Source: Acestrorhynchus altus (Eukaryota; Chordata; Actinopteri; Characiformes; Acestrorhynchidae). From it: a stretch of DNA of 64,000 nt. The notes under the pieces were generated by a model. The model was not told where the DNA came from and did not search any database. It was given only the letters and a program-made list of their open reading frames with translations. Positions 9,792-22,615 of the stretch are shown piece after piece. Position 1 is the stretch's first letter, and each line of letters opens with the position of its first letter. Where the stretch lies: assembly GCA_034509495.1 (NCBI GenBank), contig CM067518.1:5677028-5741027 (forward strand), given 5' to 3'. Both the position numbers and the translations under genes were made by a program.

Positions 9792-12700
9792 GTTAGTTGT
9801 GATGCTGTGCTTTTCCCTCTGTGTTCGGGGGGGCTTTTGGTGAGTTTTAGGGATTTGCTCAACTCGATGCTATGTCCGTGAATTTCCCAGGAGGAGCTGC
9901 ATTTGTAGTACGCTTGTATGGGCCTGAGGTGGTGGAATGGGATTTTGAGCCATAACGGAAATTCAATATTTGCAGTACAAATGGATTTGCTTTACAGAGA
10001 AATATTACTTTTTACAAATTGCAGTGCATTTTAAAAATGCAGTCTTTTAAAAGCTGAAAATCTTCCAATAGAAATCCGATTCGGATACAGTTACAGATCC
10101 TACAGATGTTCTGGCTGGTAACTTACTGAAGATGGCACGGCACCATTCTGGAATAGCTGATACCAGTAATGATCTGATATTGGAATCTGGGATATTGGCT
10201 GATCACGTTCAGATATTCCAGTTCCACACAGTTTCTGAAAGATTGTCTTTGAAATGGTTTCCATTCCGATCCAGTCGTGAAATCGGATTCCCATAAAAGT
10301 CTCATTGAAATCTGGAGGTTTGACTGATGCTGCTACAGATCCGATCATTTTCCTTTAAAAGCTCCTTACTTATGATGGTATGATGCCATTTTTTCGTTGC
10401 CAAAGCTGATAGTAAAACGTGGAATTTTGGATGATATCGCTTTAGTTTCTCTTGAAAAACAGCTCGGCTTGAAAGCGAACTATTTCTATTTAAAGCACTT
10501 AAGACGAGATTTTAAAAGTAGGCTATCATTCTCAAACTGCTCCAACGCTCCACTGCCCCACAGGAAAAAAGCCCGCGAACATCAGCATCAAGCAGCGCAA
10601 GTGTGCTCTGTTTTGGGGTTGATTTGTTAAAGGATTCGAACGGCATCATATTTTTTCCTCTAATTTCCAGTTGAACATTTTCTGCCCCGTACTGGTAGTG
10701 GACCCTGTCCTGATTCCCATCAATACGGATTATGGCGTCTCTGTATCCTGCTTCCGTCTTTGTGTACGGTGACACAAAGCCCCAAAGCAAGTGACATTTA
10801 ACATCAGCTCCATCTTGATGGTCTTATCCTTCGTTCAGATGTTTGTATTTAGATTGAATTCATTAATCTTTGCCACCAGTCAGGGTGGAAATTGAGACCA
10901 TCCATCATTTCTTTAGTGGTTTGACATTCCTAAGTGCCCGTCACTAATGGATGCGGAGGGAGGGAGGGGGCAGTGTTTTCTGTGTGTGGCAGAGACGGAG
11001 ATGATTGCATTCAGAGTGGTGCTGAATTACTTTTAAATGCTGCACCACAGGCCAGTCCACTGCTCCACTAATCTAATCTGCAAGCTTGGCCTGTGTCTCC
11101 TCGGCCCCTGCGGCAGACCCGATAAAACGTGTTCGTTACCTGTGGGCTTTCTGTGTTTGCCTTCGCTATGTTGCCTTCGCAGCCAGCTTACCGCGTGCAG
11201 ATAGTTGGCTACATTCACGCATTTTCAGAGATTTTATGCAATTTGTCCCGTATTTCAGGCCAGTTTCCAACCCCCCGAGCCAGGCTTCCTTTCATCAACC
11301 GTAAAACATCCAGGCCAAGCGGTTGAGCTGGACTTTGATGCAGCACAGGGGAGCTCGTCAGGCTTGCAGGAGAACACTGGTCTTCATGAATGTTAAATCA
11401 GCTAACTAAAGCCTGAATTGGGTAACACATATGGCCCTGGGACTGTGTCCTATGACGCCATGTTTAGGACACATTTTCTTTTAAGAAAGAGGTTAAATAT
11501 GATTTTGGGGAAAAATAGAAAACGGACATAATCAGACTGTAAACATCCTGCTGAGTGACCATCAGTAGGGAGAGGGAAGGACAGTCCCACCTACTCAGAG
11601 AGAGTGAGACCAAATTCTACTATGCTTTTGGACCCAGAGTCATGGATGGAGTCATGGATGTTATCATCTCTCAGTTGTTTTTTAATAGCAAAGTCAAACA
11701 TGGTTTGGTTTCCTAAAGGTATCGTTTGAATTATTCTGAAAGATGATTCAGAGCATCGAGTGAGCATCACTCTGAACACTCTCTCTAGTCTCTGCCAGTT
11801 GGTCCAAGGTGATAAGCCTGCTCTGGTCCCCAGCGCTGCTGGTTGGAGTTAAAACCTACTGGAATGAAGTTCTCCATGAGGAGGTTTACAGCCCACATTA
11901 GGTTGATCCTAAAGAGTTAACCAATCCTGGCTGGGTTTCCAGAAAGCATCTAATTGGTTAAATCTTCAGGCTCTGTTGTTTCCAACCCTGCTTCTGGAGC
12001 TTTACCTTCCTGCAGACTTTACGTCCAACCCTGTTCCATCCCACTTAATGGGTTCTGTTAGATTTGGGATGTTGAGACCTGCTGAGAGCTCTCCAGAAGA
12101 TGACCCCTGATCGGTACCAATGCTCTAAAATTCCTTGTTCTGGAGGGCCACAATCTCTCCTCAGGTCCTGGCACCTAACAGGTGAGTTGGATCTGATATG
12201 TTCAAGCAGGGAAATGGTCAAATGGCGCCGGACACAAATCCTCGTGTGTCTTGAATTTGTAAATCGGAGTTTCGTGAGAGGAAATTGAAGTACGACTGGA
12301 GCTTATGCTGCCGAATAGGAATAATTAGCTTGCAAATAGGTTTTGTAAATAGCACCTGAGATACATGCCTTCAGGACATTGAAGGATCAGGTGTGTATTG
12401 TGTAAGTGTGCACACATGTTTGTGGGCTTGCCTCGGAGCGTGTGTGTGTGAGTGAGTGAGAGAGAGAGAGGGCGGTCAAGCAAGCATCGTAATTTGTGAG
12501 TGCTTATGTGACTGTGTGGAGTTTGCTGCTTCATCATCATTCTTATGCAGCATGTGTTGCTTCAGTGAACACCAACAGGGTGCATTACATAGGGGCACCT
12601 TAGGTGACTTACTCACACAAACACACACGTGTTGCCCAGAGCTATTAAAAAGTGCTGTCTGTAGTAATCTTTGATCACAAACCCAGGTGTTGCCTACATT

Positions 12701-13200
12701 CTTACCTTTCCCTTCTCCCCACACTGTCCCACCCTCCTGTGAAGCCCCGCCTTTGCCTGTAGCTGGAGTCTGTAATCATGTGCTATAAGCATTTTGATTG
12801 AGAGCTACTGACTGAAAAAAAAAAAGAGCCACTTTTGAATGAAATAGTTTCCTAATAATTCACATCTTCATATACCATCTTCCATACTGTAGCGCTGGTT
12901 AATACATTGTGCATAACGGGGTCCAAGCGTTTGTCAGACCTTGATTAGCAAATCGGGCCCGAGGCATTTCACCATTTTTAATTAAGAACTGACAACTCAA
13001 TTACATTTCTAAGCTTTAGAAATTCTATGATTCTGCAAACACGGTACTGACTCTCAATGTACATGAGCGCCTCTAATCAACTGTTAAAAGATCTAATGTT
13101 AGTTCTGCGAAGGTCAAACTGAGATCAGTCAGAACTAGATCTACAACTGTGATAGAATTACTCTTGTGCTGGCAAGAAAGGCAAATCAGTCCCTCGAATA
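9792..13200. other. Intron block with diffuse repeats
   Basis: Around 10060-10350 there are AT-rich GATCCGAT and TGATACCAGTAA motifs, partly matching GCTGATACCAGTA at 28.55 kb, suggesting an old repeat. A CA/GT-rich stretch lies at about 12440-12640. No exon is supported. Confidence 0.4.
11970..12190. mobile_element. Old MITE-like repeat (CAACCCTGCTTCTGGAG type)
   Basis: Starts TCCAACCCTGCTTCTGGAGCTTTACCTTCCTGCAG in pieces and ends CTGGAGGGCCACAAT. This resembles the common fish repeat whose ends read 'CAACCCTG..CTGGAG' inward. The termini are degraded and no target duplication is clear. Confidence 0.4.
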
Positions 13201-13224
13201 TGTGTCAAGAACCTGCAGAAAGGT

Positions 13225-13566
13225 TTAGCTAGAGCCTAAAGGGAGCAGAGGGGAGCAGAGTAGAGGAGCAGCTGAGAGCAGGGGGTGGAGCAGAGTGAGG
13301 GAGCAGAAAAACTCAAATAACTCTTTTGGCTGCTTCCTTTAGGGGTCGCCACAGAGGATCATCTGCCTCCAATCCAGTATGGCAATCATATTTATGATCC
13401 ACGTTATAGTTTTGGCACAAGTTTGACGCCGGATGCCCTTTCTGACGCAACCCTCACCATTTACCCGGGCTTGGGACCAGCACCAGAAGTGCACAAGTAC
13501 ACCCCTGATGGCTGGTTTGTTTATATCCCGATATGGATATAAATATTGTTTTATCGCCCAGCCCTA
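13225..13566 (-). mobile_element. AGGGCTGGGTGATAT MITE, copy interrupted by another repeat
   Basis: The left part (13240-13320) has the family's purine-rich interior (GGGGAGCAGAGTAGAGGAG, GAGCAGGGGGTGGAG). The right part (13510-13566) has its end, GATATAAATATTG through CGCCCAGCCCT. Between them sits an unrelated repeat at about 13325-13508. Confidence 0.6.
13325..13508 (+). repeat. Interspersed repeat with GGGGTCGCCACAG and CGCCGGATGCCCTTTCTGACG
   Basis: Contains TTTAGGGGTCGCCACAGAGGATC and GACGCCGGATGCCCTTTCTG in separated blocks, a well-known short retroposon-type repeat in fish genomes. No coding content. It is nested in the MITE on either side. Confidence 0.6.
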
Positions 13567-16500
13567 ATAGAACTTCTGTTCCCCTACTGCATTCTTACAT
13601 CTCTACATTTTTGCATCGCAGTGTTACAATACTTCAGTGCATTGTTACACCCTTCGTCATCAGTCTAATCCGTTCCCTGCGTTGTCAGTAAAGGTAATAT
13701 TGCGGCATATAACATATCCCTCCGATCCTTTTAAGTGTGTTAAAGCTGGCAGGCTCATGGTTTAGAGGTGAGTCCAAGTCTAATTGATTCAATTACGCTC
13801 TTAAATCCCTGGTTTGCTGTGCTGCACGAGCTAATGACTCAGCGAAATGTAGAGAGGTGTTGACAGTAGGAAAGCATTTGCCTTTCTGCTCACGCTCTGT
13901 GAAAATGTTATCGCACTCTCTGACCCAAAGGGCTCGACTCCCTTATCGGAACAGCAGCAGGGTTTTCATTCCTGAATATTTTGGTGGCCCTCTTTCAGAT
14001 CCAGTCCTTTAAATATCTCCTAGCTCTTCTGGGCGGACGTAGTAATTGCCTGCGTATTGACCTCCTGTTTTAGCTCGGGGATGTCCCATTGATTTGCAGT
14101 GAATGTTTGAACATGTTCAGCTCGTTCCCTGCCTTCGATTCCACCCTGACCAAACGTGGGCCCGTGCCTTTCCTTCCTGTTGCTCGGCTCTCATGTTTAA
14201 TTCAGGTGGCCTCAATCATTAATGAGTCTTCTGTGTTTCTTAGAAGAGGCGAGCTGAAAGGGTTCGGGGGTTACTAGGAAACCTAGATGCTTTAAACTTG
14301 AGCTGAGGTGCCATACAACACTGTGCCCTCGCCAGCTCCTGTGAACCTGGATGATTCGCTCGGTAGGTTCTTCTCTGAGGTTCTGCACTGGATCCTGGTT
14401 TTTGAGCATGAAGAACTTCAGAGCTTCAGACGTCAATCATTATTGTCAGTCAAATGGTCACGAACAGTGGTGTTCCTTCCTACAGGTTACGAGTCCAACC
14501 CGAATCGAACGCCACATTCAGCCAATCAAGGGAGTAATTAGTTGGATCAGATGGGGGTGGGCTATTATTGTCTGCGGGAATGTAACTCTCCAAGAGCAGG
14601 GTTGGAGATCATTTGCATATTATCCATTTACATGGTAGAAAAGATACTGGAACTGTTCTGTTTTTTAGGTGGATGATCGTGAGACAATACCTGTAGTGAG
14701 ATTATATACTACATAATTCATGAGAGCTCTCACTATTGATCGGATTACCACTGAGAGATCTATTGATTACTAGTAATGAATGTAGTGGTGCAACAGTATG
14801 ACAGTGCTTCTATTTATTAGGACAATAAATAAAACAATATTGCATTAATCTGTTGATTTATTTCTTCATTAATCGATTGATCGATTGTGGAGAAAGTGGT
14901 TGGATTCAGTACTTTAAAGCGCAATAAAGTGCACACAGTATGATAACCATCAGTTTTCATACCATTTGCTGTTTTAATGCAGTTGTTGGGTTTGTTTGAA
15001 GGGGCTCTAGCTGTATTTAGCTCGGCATAGTTGAATGATGGGAGTTCATGGAAGAGGAAGTGACCTACCACGAACCACAAGCAGCGCTGTGTCCGTCTTC
15101 CGAAGAAAATCCAGCCTAATCAACAGATTACGACAGATTTGACTGTTTATTTTGTAGTACTATAACGGACACACTACTGAAAACCCCAGTTGAAGCACTA
15201 AAACATGGCAGCAGTGGCAGAATGTGGTGGTGTTGATACTGGAGAGCAACTCCTCACCTCCCGGCCCTACTAGTTATGGAAATTCAGGTTGCAGCGTGAA
15301 CCAGGTCTCATGATAACGGCTTTTTCTATGCCGGCGTCTGCAAAGCTCAAACACGGCACGCAGTGAGGCAAAAGCCTAGAGAGCAAATGGCTGAAACTGC
15401 AGCCAAACACTCACGAGACGTGAAAGATCCTGCTCATTTCTTTACGGCGGCTACTTCAGAAATCCAAGGCGGGTGATAGCAAGGCTAAAAGTTAACGAGC
15501 TACAATCTCTTCCGTTTGCTAACAGCACATCGCACTGAGAGGACACAGTGAGAGGACAGCGCCACTCTTAGTTAAGACTCGGGAGTTATTACGGTGTTTA
15601 TATTATATTTATATTGCTGTAAACCAGCCAATAAAACGGCACTTATCAGTATTTTTATTAGATTTTTCCAACAAAAGGGAAAATTGCCTTTTTTTTATTG
15701 CAATACAAAATAAAAGGGTTGTAAATTTCCTTGTTAAAAAAGTAATTTTAGCCCCCGATCGAAGTCACATACTTTAGTCATACTTTGGTTGATATTTATG
15801 TATGAATAACAGCTTAAAACTCTCAACGTGTTCAGTCGAACCAGTTAAAATAGACATTTAATTTAACAGTCTTTCAAAGCCTTCTAAAATATTTCACTGT
15901 AAACTAAATATTTAAAACCTTTAAAATGCTTAATATTTAAAACGCTGGCAGATAATTCCTGTCGGGCTCTGTTTTATGTTATTTATTTCTTTTTTTAAGC
16001 GAGAGCACTGGTAAGAATGTAAAATATGCATTATCAGGGTATCTAAAGGCATCAGCGCATTCTATTCAGTGTGGGGGAGTCATTTTTTAAATGTCAGAAC
16101 TTCAGACAGATCATCTGGCACTGGGATTGATGAAGCTCAGGGCCCGTAGCAGAAAACCCTGTGATTGGTTTCTAGGGTTCAAGCCATATTGCAACCTTCT
16201 GCCGTAACTATGTCACAGAAGTGACAATTAAAAAGTGATCTTTTCAGACTCGTATGGAGGAGTTTGAGGAACGAGCTCCATCTACAGAGGTTCACGCTGG
16301 ATAACCTGGGTGGGCAGGCAGGTGGATTTAGTTCTGCTTTGAAATTCCTTTGTAAGAAGTGAAACAGTTGCACGGCAGTCACTCGGCGTCCTTGCAGATG
16401 AATATGCCAGTTGTTAGATTTCAGCTGTGTGACTACTGATGCGTTTGCTCCCACGTGGAATCGAATATTTCATTCTAACACATAATTACACCATTAAAAT

Positions 16501-17600
16501 ACAATTCCTGCAAGACTCAAAACATCTGAAAAAAAGACTTCCGGGATAATCAAGGTGTTCATTTGCATGGATGGTGGTTTCTCTTTTTGGCTCTCTTTCG
16601 TAGCTCATTTCTCTGACTAATTGACATGTTGTATTTTTTTGCCAAAGCCCAGTGTTGGAGCAGCATCCCACTTCAAAGAGCAACCTAATGATGGTTTCCT
16701 CACTGACATGAGCCGTATTAAAAATTAACATATTCTTTCAGATCAGTACAGAAGAACAGTTTCAGCATCTGAGTTTCGTGACCGCAAATTGAGAGACTTC
16801 GTTTAGAATGTGACGCCCAGGGCTAACAAGTGTCTTAACTACTTTCCGAGGTGCTCCACAGGTTTCCCTGCTGTGGGATTCGCCTGTGGGTTCACGGCAC
16901 TGCCCTGTTATCTTCGGCATACTCCAGTTTCCCCGTGGAGAGTGCCACGCTTCTTGCTGTGCACTCGCTGCCCTTTCTTGCTGTCGCCCTTCTTATCTTC
17001 TCGTAGGTTTCTTGCTGTTGCTCTTCTCGTCTTATCTTCTTGAAGGAATAGTCCGAGGACAGGAGAGATCTAATTAGCACATTTGTATCTGATCCCAGAT
17101 GAAGTTGATCAACCAGTACTTGTTTGGAGGGAGCCACAACCCACTGTGCTCCGAGACATTTAAAAGACATCAGTGTGATGACTGAGATGACGTTTCTGGG
17201 ACATTGGGATATTTAATACAGCTTCACAGGAAGCTGAAACAAAAGTCTTGTGTATGATCTCCAGCCCTGGTTGTGGTGAACCACTGTGTCCAGTACATTT
17301 GTAATGTCTCAATAAAGGAACAAGCTCATTTAACAAGTCCTTACTGAGTTAAAGTGGGTGTATAAAGGTGTTTAAATGCCCAAACCGCTTGTCCGTTGGG
17401 TCTCCAGGACCAGGGTTGGAGACCACCAATTTAAATTCGTAGAAGCTGCTTTGGTGGCCACCAAGATAACAGACTTGAAATCTGATACCTGATTTTTACC
17501 TGGTTGTTTTATTCACATATATTTTACTTGCCTCAACATTTTCTTCTGGTTATCTAAGAATAGTAAACCACTGGTCAGTCCTATAGAGGACCGGCTTGAC
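13567..17600. other. Intron block without identified features
   Basis: Mixed composition. A short repeat-like piece sits near 14570-14610 (CAAGAGCAGGGTTGGAGATC). Homeodomain-like ATTA and AATTGATT motifs lie around 13780-13800. No exon or RNA gene is supported. Confidence 0.4.
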
Positions 17601-17619
17601 CTTGCTTGTAGCCTTGGCC

Positions 17620-17792
17620 AAAGTTTCTCAACTCTGGTCCTTGAGGCACCCCTGCTCTGCACCTTTTAGTTTTAACACAACCCATGTAACCCTGAAGGGT
17701 TTGTTAATGAGCTGATTAGTAGAATCGAGTGTCAGCAGTGGGAGCAGGAACTATTCAGGGGAGTGGAGCCTCCAGGACCCTAAAAACACTGA
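17620..17792. mobile_element. CAGTGTTTCTCAACC-type MITE, copy 1
   Basis: The left end reads AGTTTCTCAACTCTGGTCCTTGAGGCACCCC in pieces and the right end GGAGCCTCCAGGACCCTAAAAACACTG. The two ends are inverted repeats of each other, as in this common fish MITE. Confidence 0.65.
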
Positions 17793-19204
17793 CCTAGGCT
17801 TTGGAACACAGCCAGTGTCATCGATCTAAAGCAGCAGTAGATCCAAGTAATGCTCATAGAACCCCCTTGTGGGAAATCCTGGTAGATTCCCATAATAATT
17901 CTGAAGAAATATAACGAGCCTGTGAGTTAGTCTGTATGATTGAGTCCAGCCCCCGTAATTGTTTGTGGGACAATCTAAGGGTCACTGCCTTCTCTCAACT
18001 ACATCCCTTGTGTCCTGTCCTCTTTCTACCCTCTTCCTCTCATTTGTAGCCCTTGATGTTTCATCTCTTAACTCTGTCACTCGCTAATTTCTTGCTGTAC
18101 AGTTTAGCAAGTTATTAAGGAGATCAATGGATGTAATTCAGCACGCGGTTTATGGAGTGTGGGAAGATGCTAGGAGCGGTGGTGGTGGTGAAGGGTGGTG
18201 TGGGTGGGGAGGGTGAGTTAAATCACTTCTGTACGCATTGAAGCAGTTCTCCTGCGGAGAGGCATCCTATTAGTCCTGCTTCTTTGGTGTGAGAATTATA
18301 CTCGTGGGCTTCAAGTAGCCTTTGGCATTGTGGCATACTGGGACCGGACGCTGGTTTCTGTCATGTTACAGGCATGCGTGTCCTGTCTCGGGGCACGTCT
18401 CATCCAGCAACGTGTTCCTGTACTTTTTTCGTCCCGCTTACTTCTGCAGCAAGGCTGCTTCCAGGCATTGTGGTCACTGGTGAACAGAGGAAGGGTGGTA
18501 GGCGAAATGAGTGGGTCATTACTCAGTGGGAAGCAGGTTGAGTTACAATGGCGGTTATGTCACGCTTCTGTGCGGGGTCGGTACAGGCTTATGTGTTTTG
18601 AAAGAGATCTCATGTTGTTGCTCTGTCACCATGGTGACACCTTGTGTTAGCCTTATCACAGGGGACCAGCAGCAGCACCATGGTCTGCTGCTGAAGGATC
18701 AAGATCCTCAAATATCTCTTCATTAGCCTTCCCCCTCAGATGTCCTCTCAGCGGATTCTGTTAACACCTCTGTCCAGTGGGCTGCCGAATGGGACCAATG
18801 GGTCTGTTGGTGGCCACTGGCAACTATATGAGAAACGCCATCAGTAGCATCCAGAACTTTGAAATGAATGTTTCCAACAATATAAACCCACACTGGTGGC
18901 AAGAAAGTGTGAAGAACGATGTGTGATAATATGCTAGAATAATATACAGTGCTGTAGACCTTGACCATGAAGTTTAGAAGATCATGCTTCACGACGATTG
19001 CCCTCTGACTGTGACGGGCGCTGACCAGGAAGAAGCAGATAAGGAGATGAAGTGGATCCAAACTCTGGTGTATCTTGTAGGTCAACATTGCTCGTGTACA
19101 TTTCATCAGTGGTCAGTTTCTGAGCAAAAAGCTCCTGGCTAGATCTTTCAGTTGGCTGCTGTAGCACAAAACTCAGCGACACAGCTGTCAAAATGGTCCT
19201 GTTT

Positions 19205-19328
19205 TCAGAAATTGGGGGCTGAGCTCACTCTCACTGAGTGAGAAAGCAGAACAAAGGTTTTTCAAGATGAAATTTTATAACCCGCTGTTTATACCGTGAT
19301 ATAAATATCGATATATCGCCCAGCCCTG
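19205..19328 (-). mobile_element. AGGGCTGGGTGATAT MITE fragment
   Basis: Ends with ATAAATATCGATATATCGCCCAGCCCT. Only the terminal part and a degraded interior (GAGTGAGAAAGCAGAAC) remain. Confidence 0.5.
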
Positions 19329-20149
19329 TGATATCAAGAGCTTTAGATTATTAATCCATGTTCTCTGAATTTTTTAATTTAACCAGACTCTTCCTCTTTC
19401 TTGTTGATTTCAGCCGTTTTTGAAGATCACAGCTTTTGTTTAAGTCTGGCAGAGCGCTGTGTTCAGCTTCGCTGTTTGAGAAGTCAGCCGTTGCCAGCTG
19501 CACTGTAGAACTTCATTTATATACACGTACGTTATATTGGACGTTCAAATATAATTATAAAACCACACCATAGCTTTGGGCCTCCCGGTGAAGCTGTTAT
19601 AGCTGCCGGCTTGTGTTTTGGAGCTCCAGTCGTAAACCTGATTTGGTCTTTTTATGTCGGTGGACTTCGCTGCACAGAACATGAACAGTATTGGAAAATA
19701 CAGCAAATGTATGTCGGTGTTTCCCTCATAAACAGCTCCAGTGACTTTAAGAGGAATGCGGCAGAAGTGTGGATTTCTCTTTCAGTCGTCACTACAGCGA
19801 CCCACCCTTTTCACCAGTTCCACTATAATCAGAGCTGTGCTGCTTGCGTGCTTCGCTGCTGCCTGAAGTCTTTGTCTTTTCATTCTATGCTCTCCTGTTT
19901 TGGATAAGGCCTTTGGATCTGTCAGGCCAGCTCAGCCGTGCACGATGAAGGTTGTGCAGCTACGGTTCTGGATGGAACGACTGGAGAGAGTGGCGATGAC
20001 TCTGTGAGGGGGGTCATCTTTACGCCTGTGCAGCACTTTTCATTCAGTGATATTCATTGTGTTGATGTTCATATGTCATCTTTCAGCTGTCGCTGTGATC
20101 AGGGTGACAGTTATCCACATTTCAGATGCTAAGCACGACTATATAAAGA

Positions 20150-20518
20150 ACATTTGCTCCCAGTGGCTAAGCTGTCTACTCCGCAACCAGTATGCTCCGA
20201 GGATTGCAGGTTGGAATCCCTGGCTTTCGGTATCCAAATTGCCCATGCTCTCTTTGGGTGGGTAAATGGTGCTCTCTCTCCCCACATCACACCCAAAGAG
20301 AACCCGGCCCAGCACATGCATCTGTCGGTGTTGGGCCCCAACACTTTTGTCCAAACTCTTTGGCTGCCCAGCAATAATTCAATGACAGCAGTCCGAAAAC
20401 AGATGGTGGTTTATTTCACATGTATCAGAGGAGGCGTGTGCTTGTCTTCACCCTCTTAATAGGGTTGGGTTATAGGCAGTTCCAAAATGGGGGGAAAATT
20501 GGGATCAAATAAAAAGAA
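20150..20518 (+). repeat. tRNA-headed SINE, full-length-like copy
   Basis: The head has a tRNA-like A-box region (CAGTGGCTAAGCTGTCTACT) and B box (GGTTGGAATCCC). The body has GGTGCTCTCTCTCCCCACAT, GTATCAGAGGAGGCGTGTGC and TTGTCTTCACCCTC, and the tail ends GGGGAAAATTGGGATCAAAT. This is a tRNA-derived SINE of ostariophysan type. Translations from it are not genes. Confidence 0.7.
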
Positions 20519-20784
20519 ATATTGATTGTACAATGTTATGCGCTATGTTATTTAAATTTAAGACCGCAAACGTGATTTAGCTGATTAACAATATTTGGGA
20601 TAAGTGCAAATTTTTGTCATTTATTTTTGAACCTACACTAGAGTTTTAAGTGTCTAGAGTTTTCACGAAATAGCTTTATTTTCTTTTCTGGAAAAATGAG
20701 TAAACCTGCATAAAACTATTAAAAAATATTCACTGGTCAGTTGCGGAATGATCTGTTATGAAGCCTGACTTGCATCATAAAGTG

Positions 20785-20785
<1 letters not shown>

Positions 20786-20851
<66 letters not shown>
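20786..20851. repeat. (GT)n microsatellite
   Basis: About 33 uninterrupted GT units. Confidence 0.97.
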
Positions 20852-20853
<2 letters not shown>

Positions 20854-21359
20854 ACAGGAGAAAAACACATAATGCAATATATTTTGCAGCCCTAATCATA
20901 AACCTGCAGTTCAGAGGTTGCAGAAATCCTCTACTTCAGTACACCCAGCTTTCTACTGTGTCCGGATAGGTCATCTGTTCTTGGCATCAAAACATGGACA
21001 CAGCATGGACAAAGAAGCTAGAAAGGATGTAGGATCACACGTAAATGTAATGCACTGTAGGTCAGGTATAGGATGATTATTTTGGCCGATGTAATTACAC
21101 ATTATTTCAAAACAAGCAGTATAGCAAAACAAGAGCAGCTCTTCTCCTCTGTGGCTCAGCTAATAGTGATCCTGAATTCTGTATGTGCTGCCTGACCCGT
21201 GTGGCTGGTGTGGGAGTTTGGGATTTGACTGTAAGTGACAGAGCTCGCCCTAAATGCAGGGAGTTGTAGTAGATGAGTGGTGACTATTTGCCTTGCTGTG
21301 TCTGCTGAGAGTGGCAGTATGGGAATATATCAGAAATACACCTGCCAGAATACCAACAC

Positions 21360-21362
<3 letters not shown>

Positions 21363-21412
<50 letters not shown>

Positions 21413-21716
21413 ACTCATTGTCTGTCTGCCTCTTGCTTTCTCTCTCTCTCTCTCTCTGCACCCCCCCCTCGCCTGTCTCTCTGTCTTTGCACTTAATTTC
21501 TGAGTCGTGTCACGGTGGTCTGGTCGCTGGTCTGTGGGGAGTGTAGCGTGGACTCAGACAGGAGCAGCTGCTCAGAATATTAAACCACCTCTCTGCCTTC
21601 TCTTAGCCAATCATCATCCACTACTCACACACACGCTACACTACTACACCTCTACCCCTCTCCCTCACTCTCACCAGCATTCTGCTTTCTTCCCATCTTC
21701 AACACTATCTCTTGTG

Positions 21717-21779
<63 letters not shown>
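21363..21779. repeat. Paired (CT)n microsatellites
   Basis: CT tracts at about 21363-21410, 21439-21458 and 21721-21779, within a pyrimidine-rich stretch. Confidence 0.92.
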
Positions 21780-21782
<3 letters not shown>

Positions 21783-22445
21783 GGCAGGGTTGCGCTCTTG
21801 CTGAGGCAACACTTGTCACTTATCATGAAGCGGCATAAACATTGAGATCACACCGCTGCTTGCATGCCAATGTGCCCTCGACGACAAGTGATGATGCGCA
21901 AATGGAGAAGTGCCTGTGGTGGCTCAGTGCAGTAGAAATCCCAGATCCAGGGTGACACGGTTCACCCGCTGCAGAGGCCTCATCTTTCCAATCGTGCCCT
22001 TGTCACTGCGTTTCCACATCTGGGGCACCGCACTGTAAAACTTAACTATCATGGAAAATCAATCCTCCTTTCCATTTCCTTTTTCTGTTTCCGTTCTTTT
22101 TCTGATCTAATGTTCTCTCCTTATATGGACACAAAGCTGCGAGAACAGAATGCTTTGAATTCATCATTGTCACATTAACCTCTCCCGTGAGCGGTAGATC
22201 AGCCCTGCCCATTCACAGCACAGAGGTAATTAATTGTAACGTGTACTGAATGTCTGGATTCGTTTATATATCAGTCCTGGAGTTTGGTTCAAAGATATTA
22301 AAGGTGCCTTGGAATTTGTTGCCGTAGAATGAAACATGGTTGTGGATAAGACATGGGGGGATTAAAGGTCATCTCTGTTTTTATTGCCCGGTTTATGGCA
22401 CTACCAGCGGGCTCGCAGATATGACAAGCATATTTTAAAACTGTC

Positions 22446-22615
22446 CATCCATCCATCCTTTTTCTGGGGTCAGGTCGCGGGGGTAGCCACTGGGTCCAGC
22501 TCTTCCAGTGGAACCCCAAGGTGTTCCCAGGCCAGCCGAGAAACATAGTCTCTCCAGCGAGTCCTGTGTCTTCCTCTGGGTCTTTTTCTTGATCCATAAC
22601 CTCATGCAAGCGTTC
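22446..22615 (-). pseudogene. LINE 3' fragment (same family as 54.0-54.5 kb)
   Basis: CATCCATCCATCC, then CCAAGGTGTTCCCAGGCCAG and GAAACATAGTCTCTCCAGCG. The antisense of the last two blocks is the end of a LINE reverse transcriptase ORF, and the 54.1 kb element has the matching GAGGCATTCCCAAGCCAACC and GACATAGTCCCTCCAGCG. Confidence 0.6.

Noticed and set aside
20129..20459. Several overlapping ORFs on both strands
   Set aside because: They fall in a tRNA-headed SINE; open frames are a property of the repeat.
21277..21845. Serine/leucine-rich ORFs
   Set aside because: Translation of CT microsatellites.
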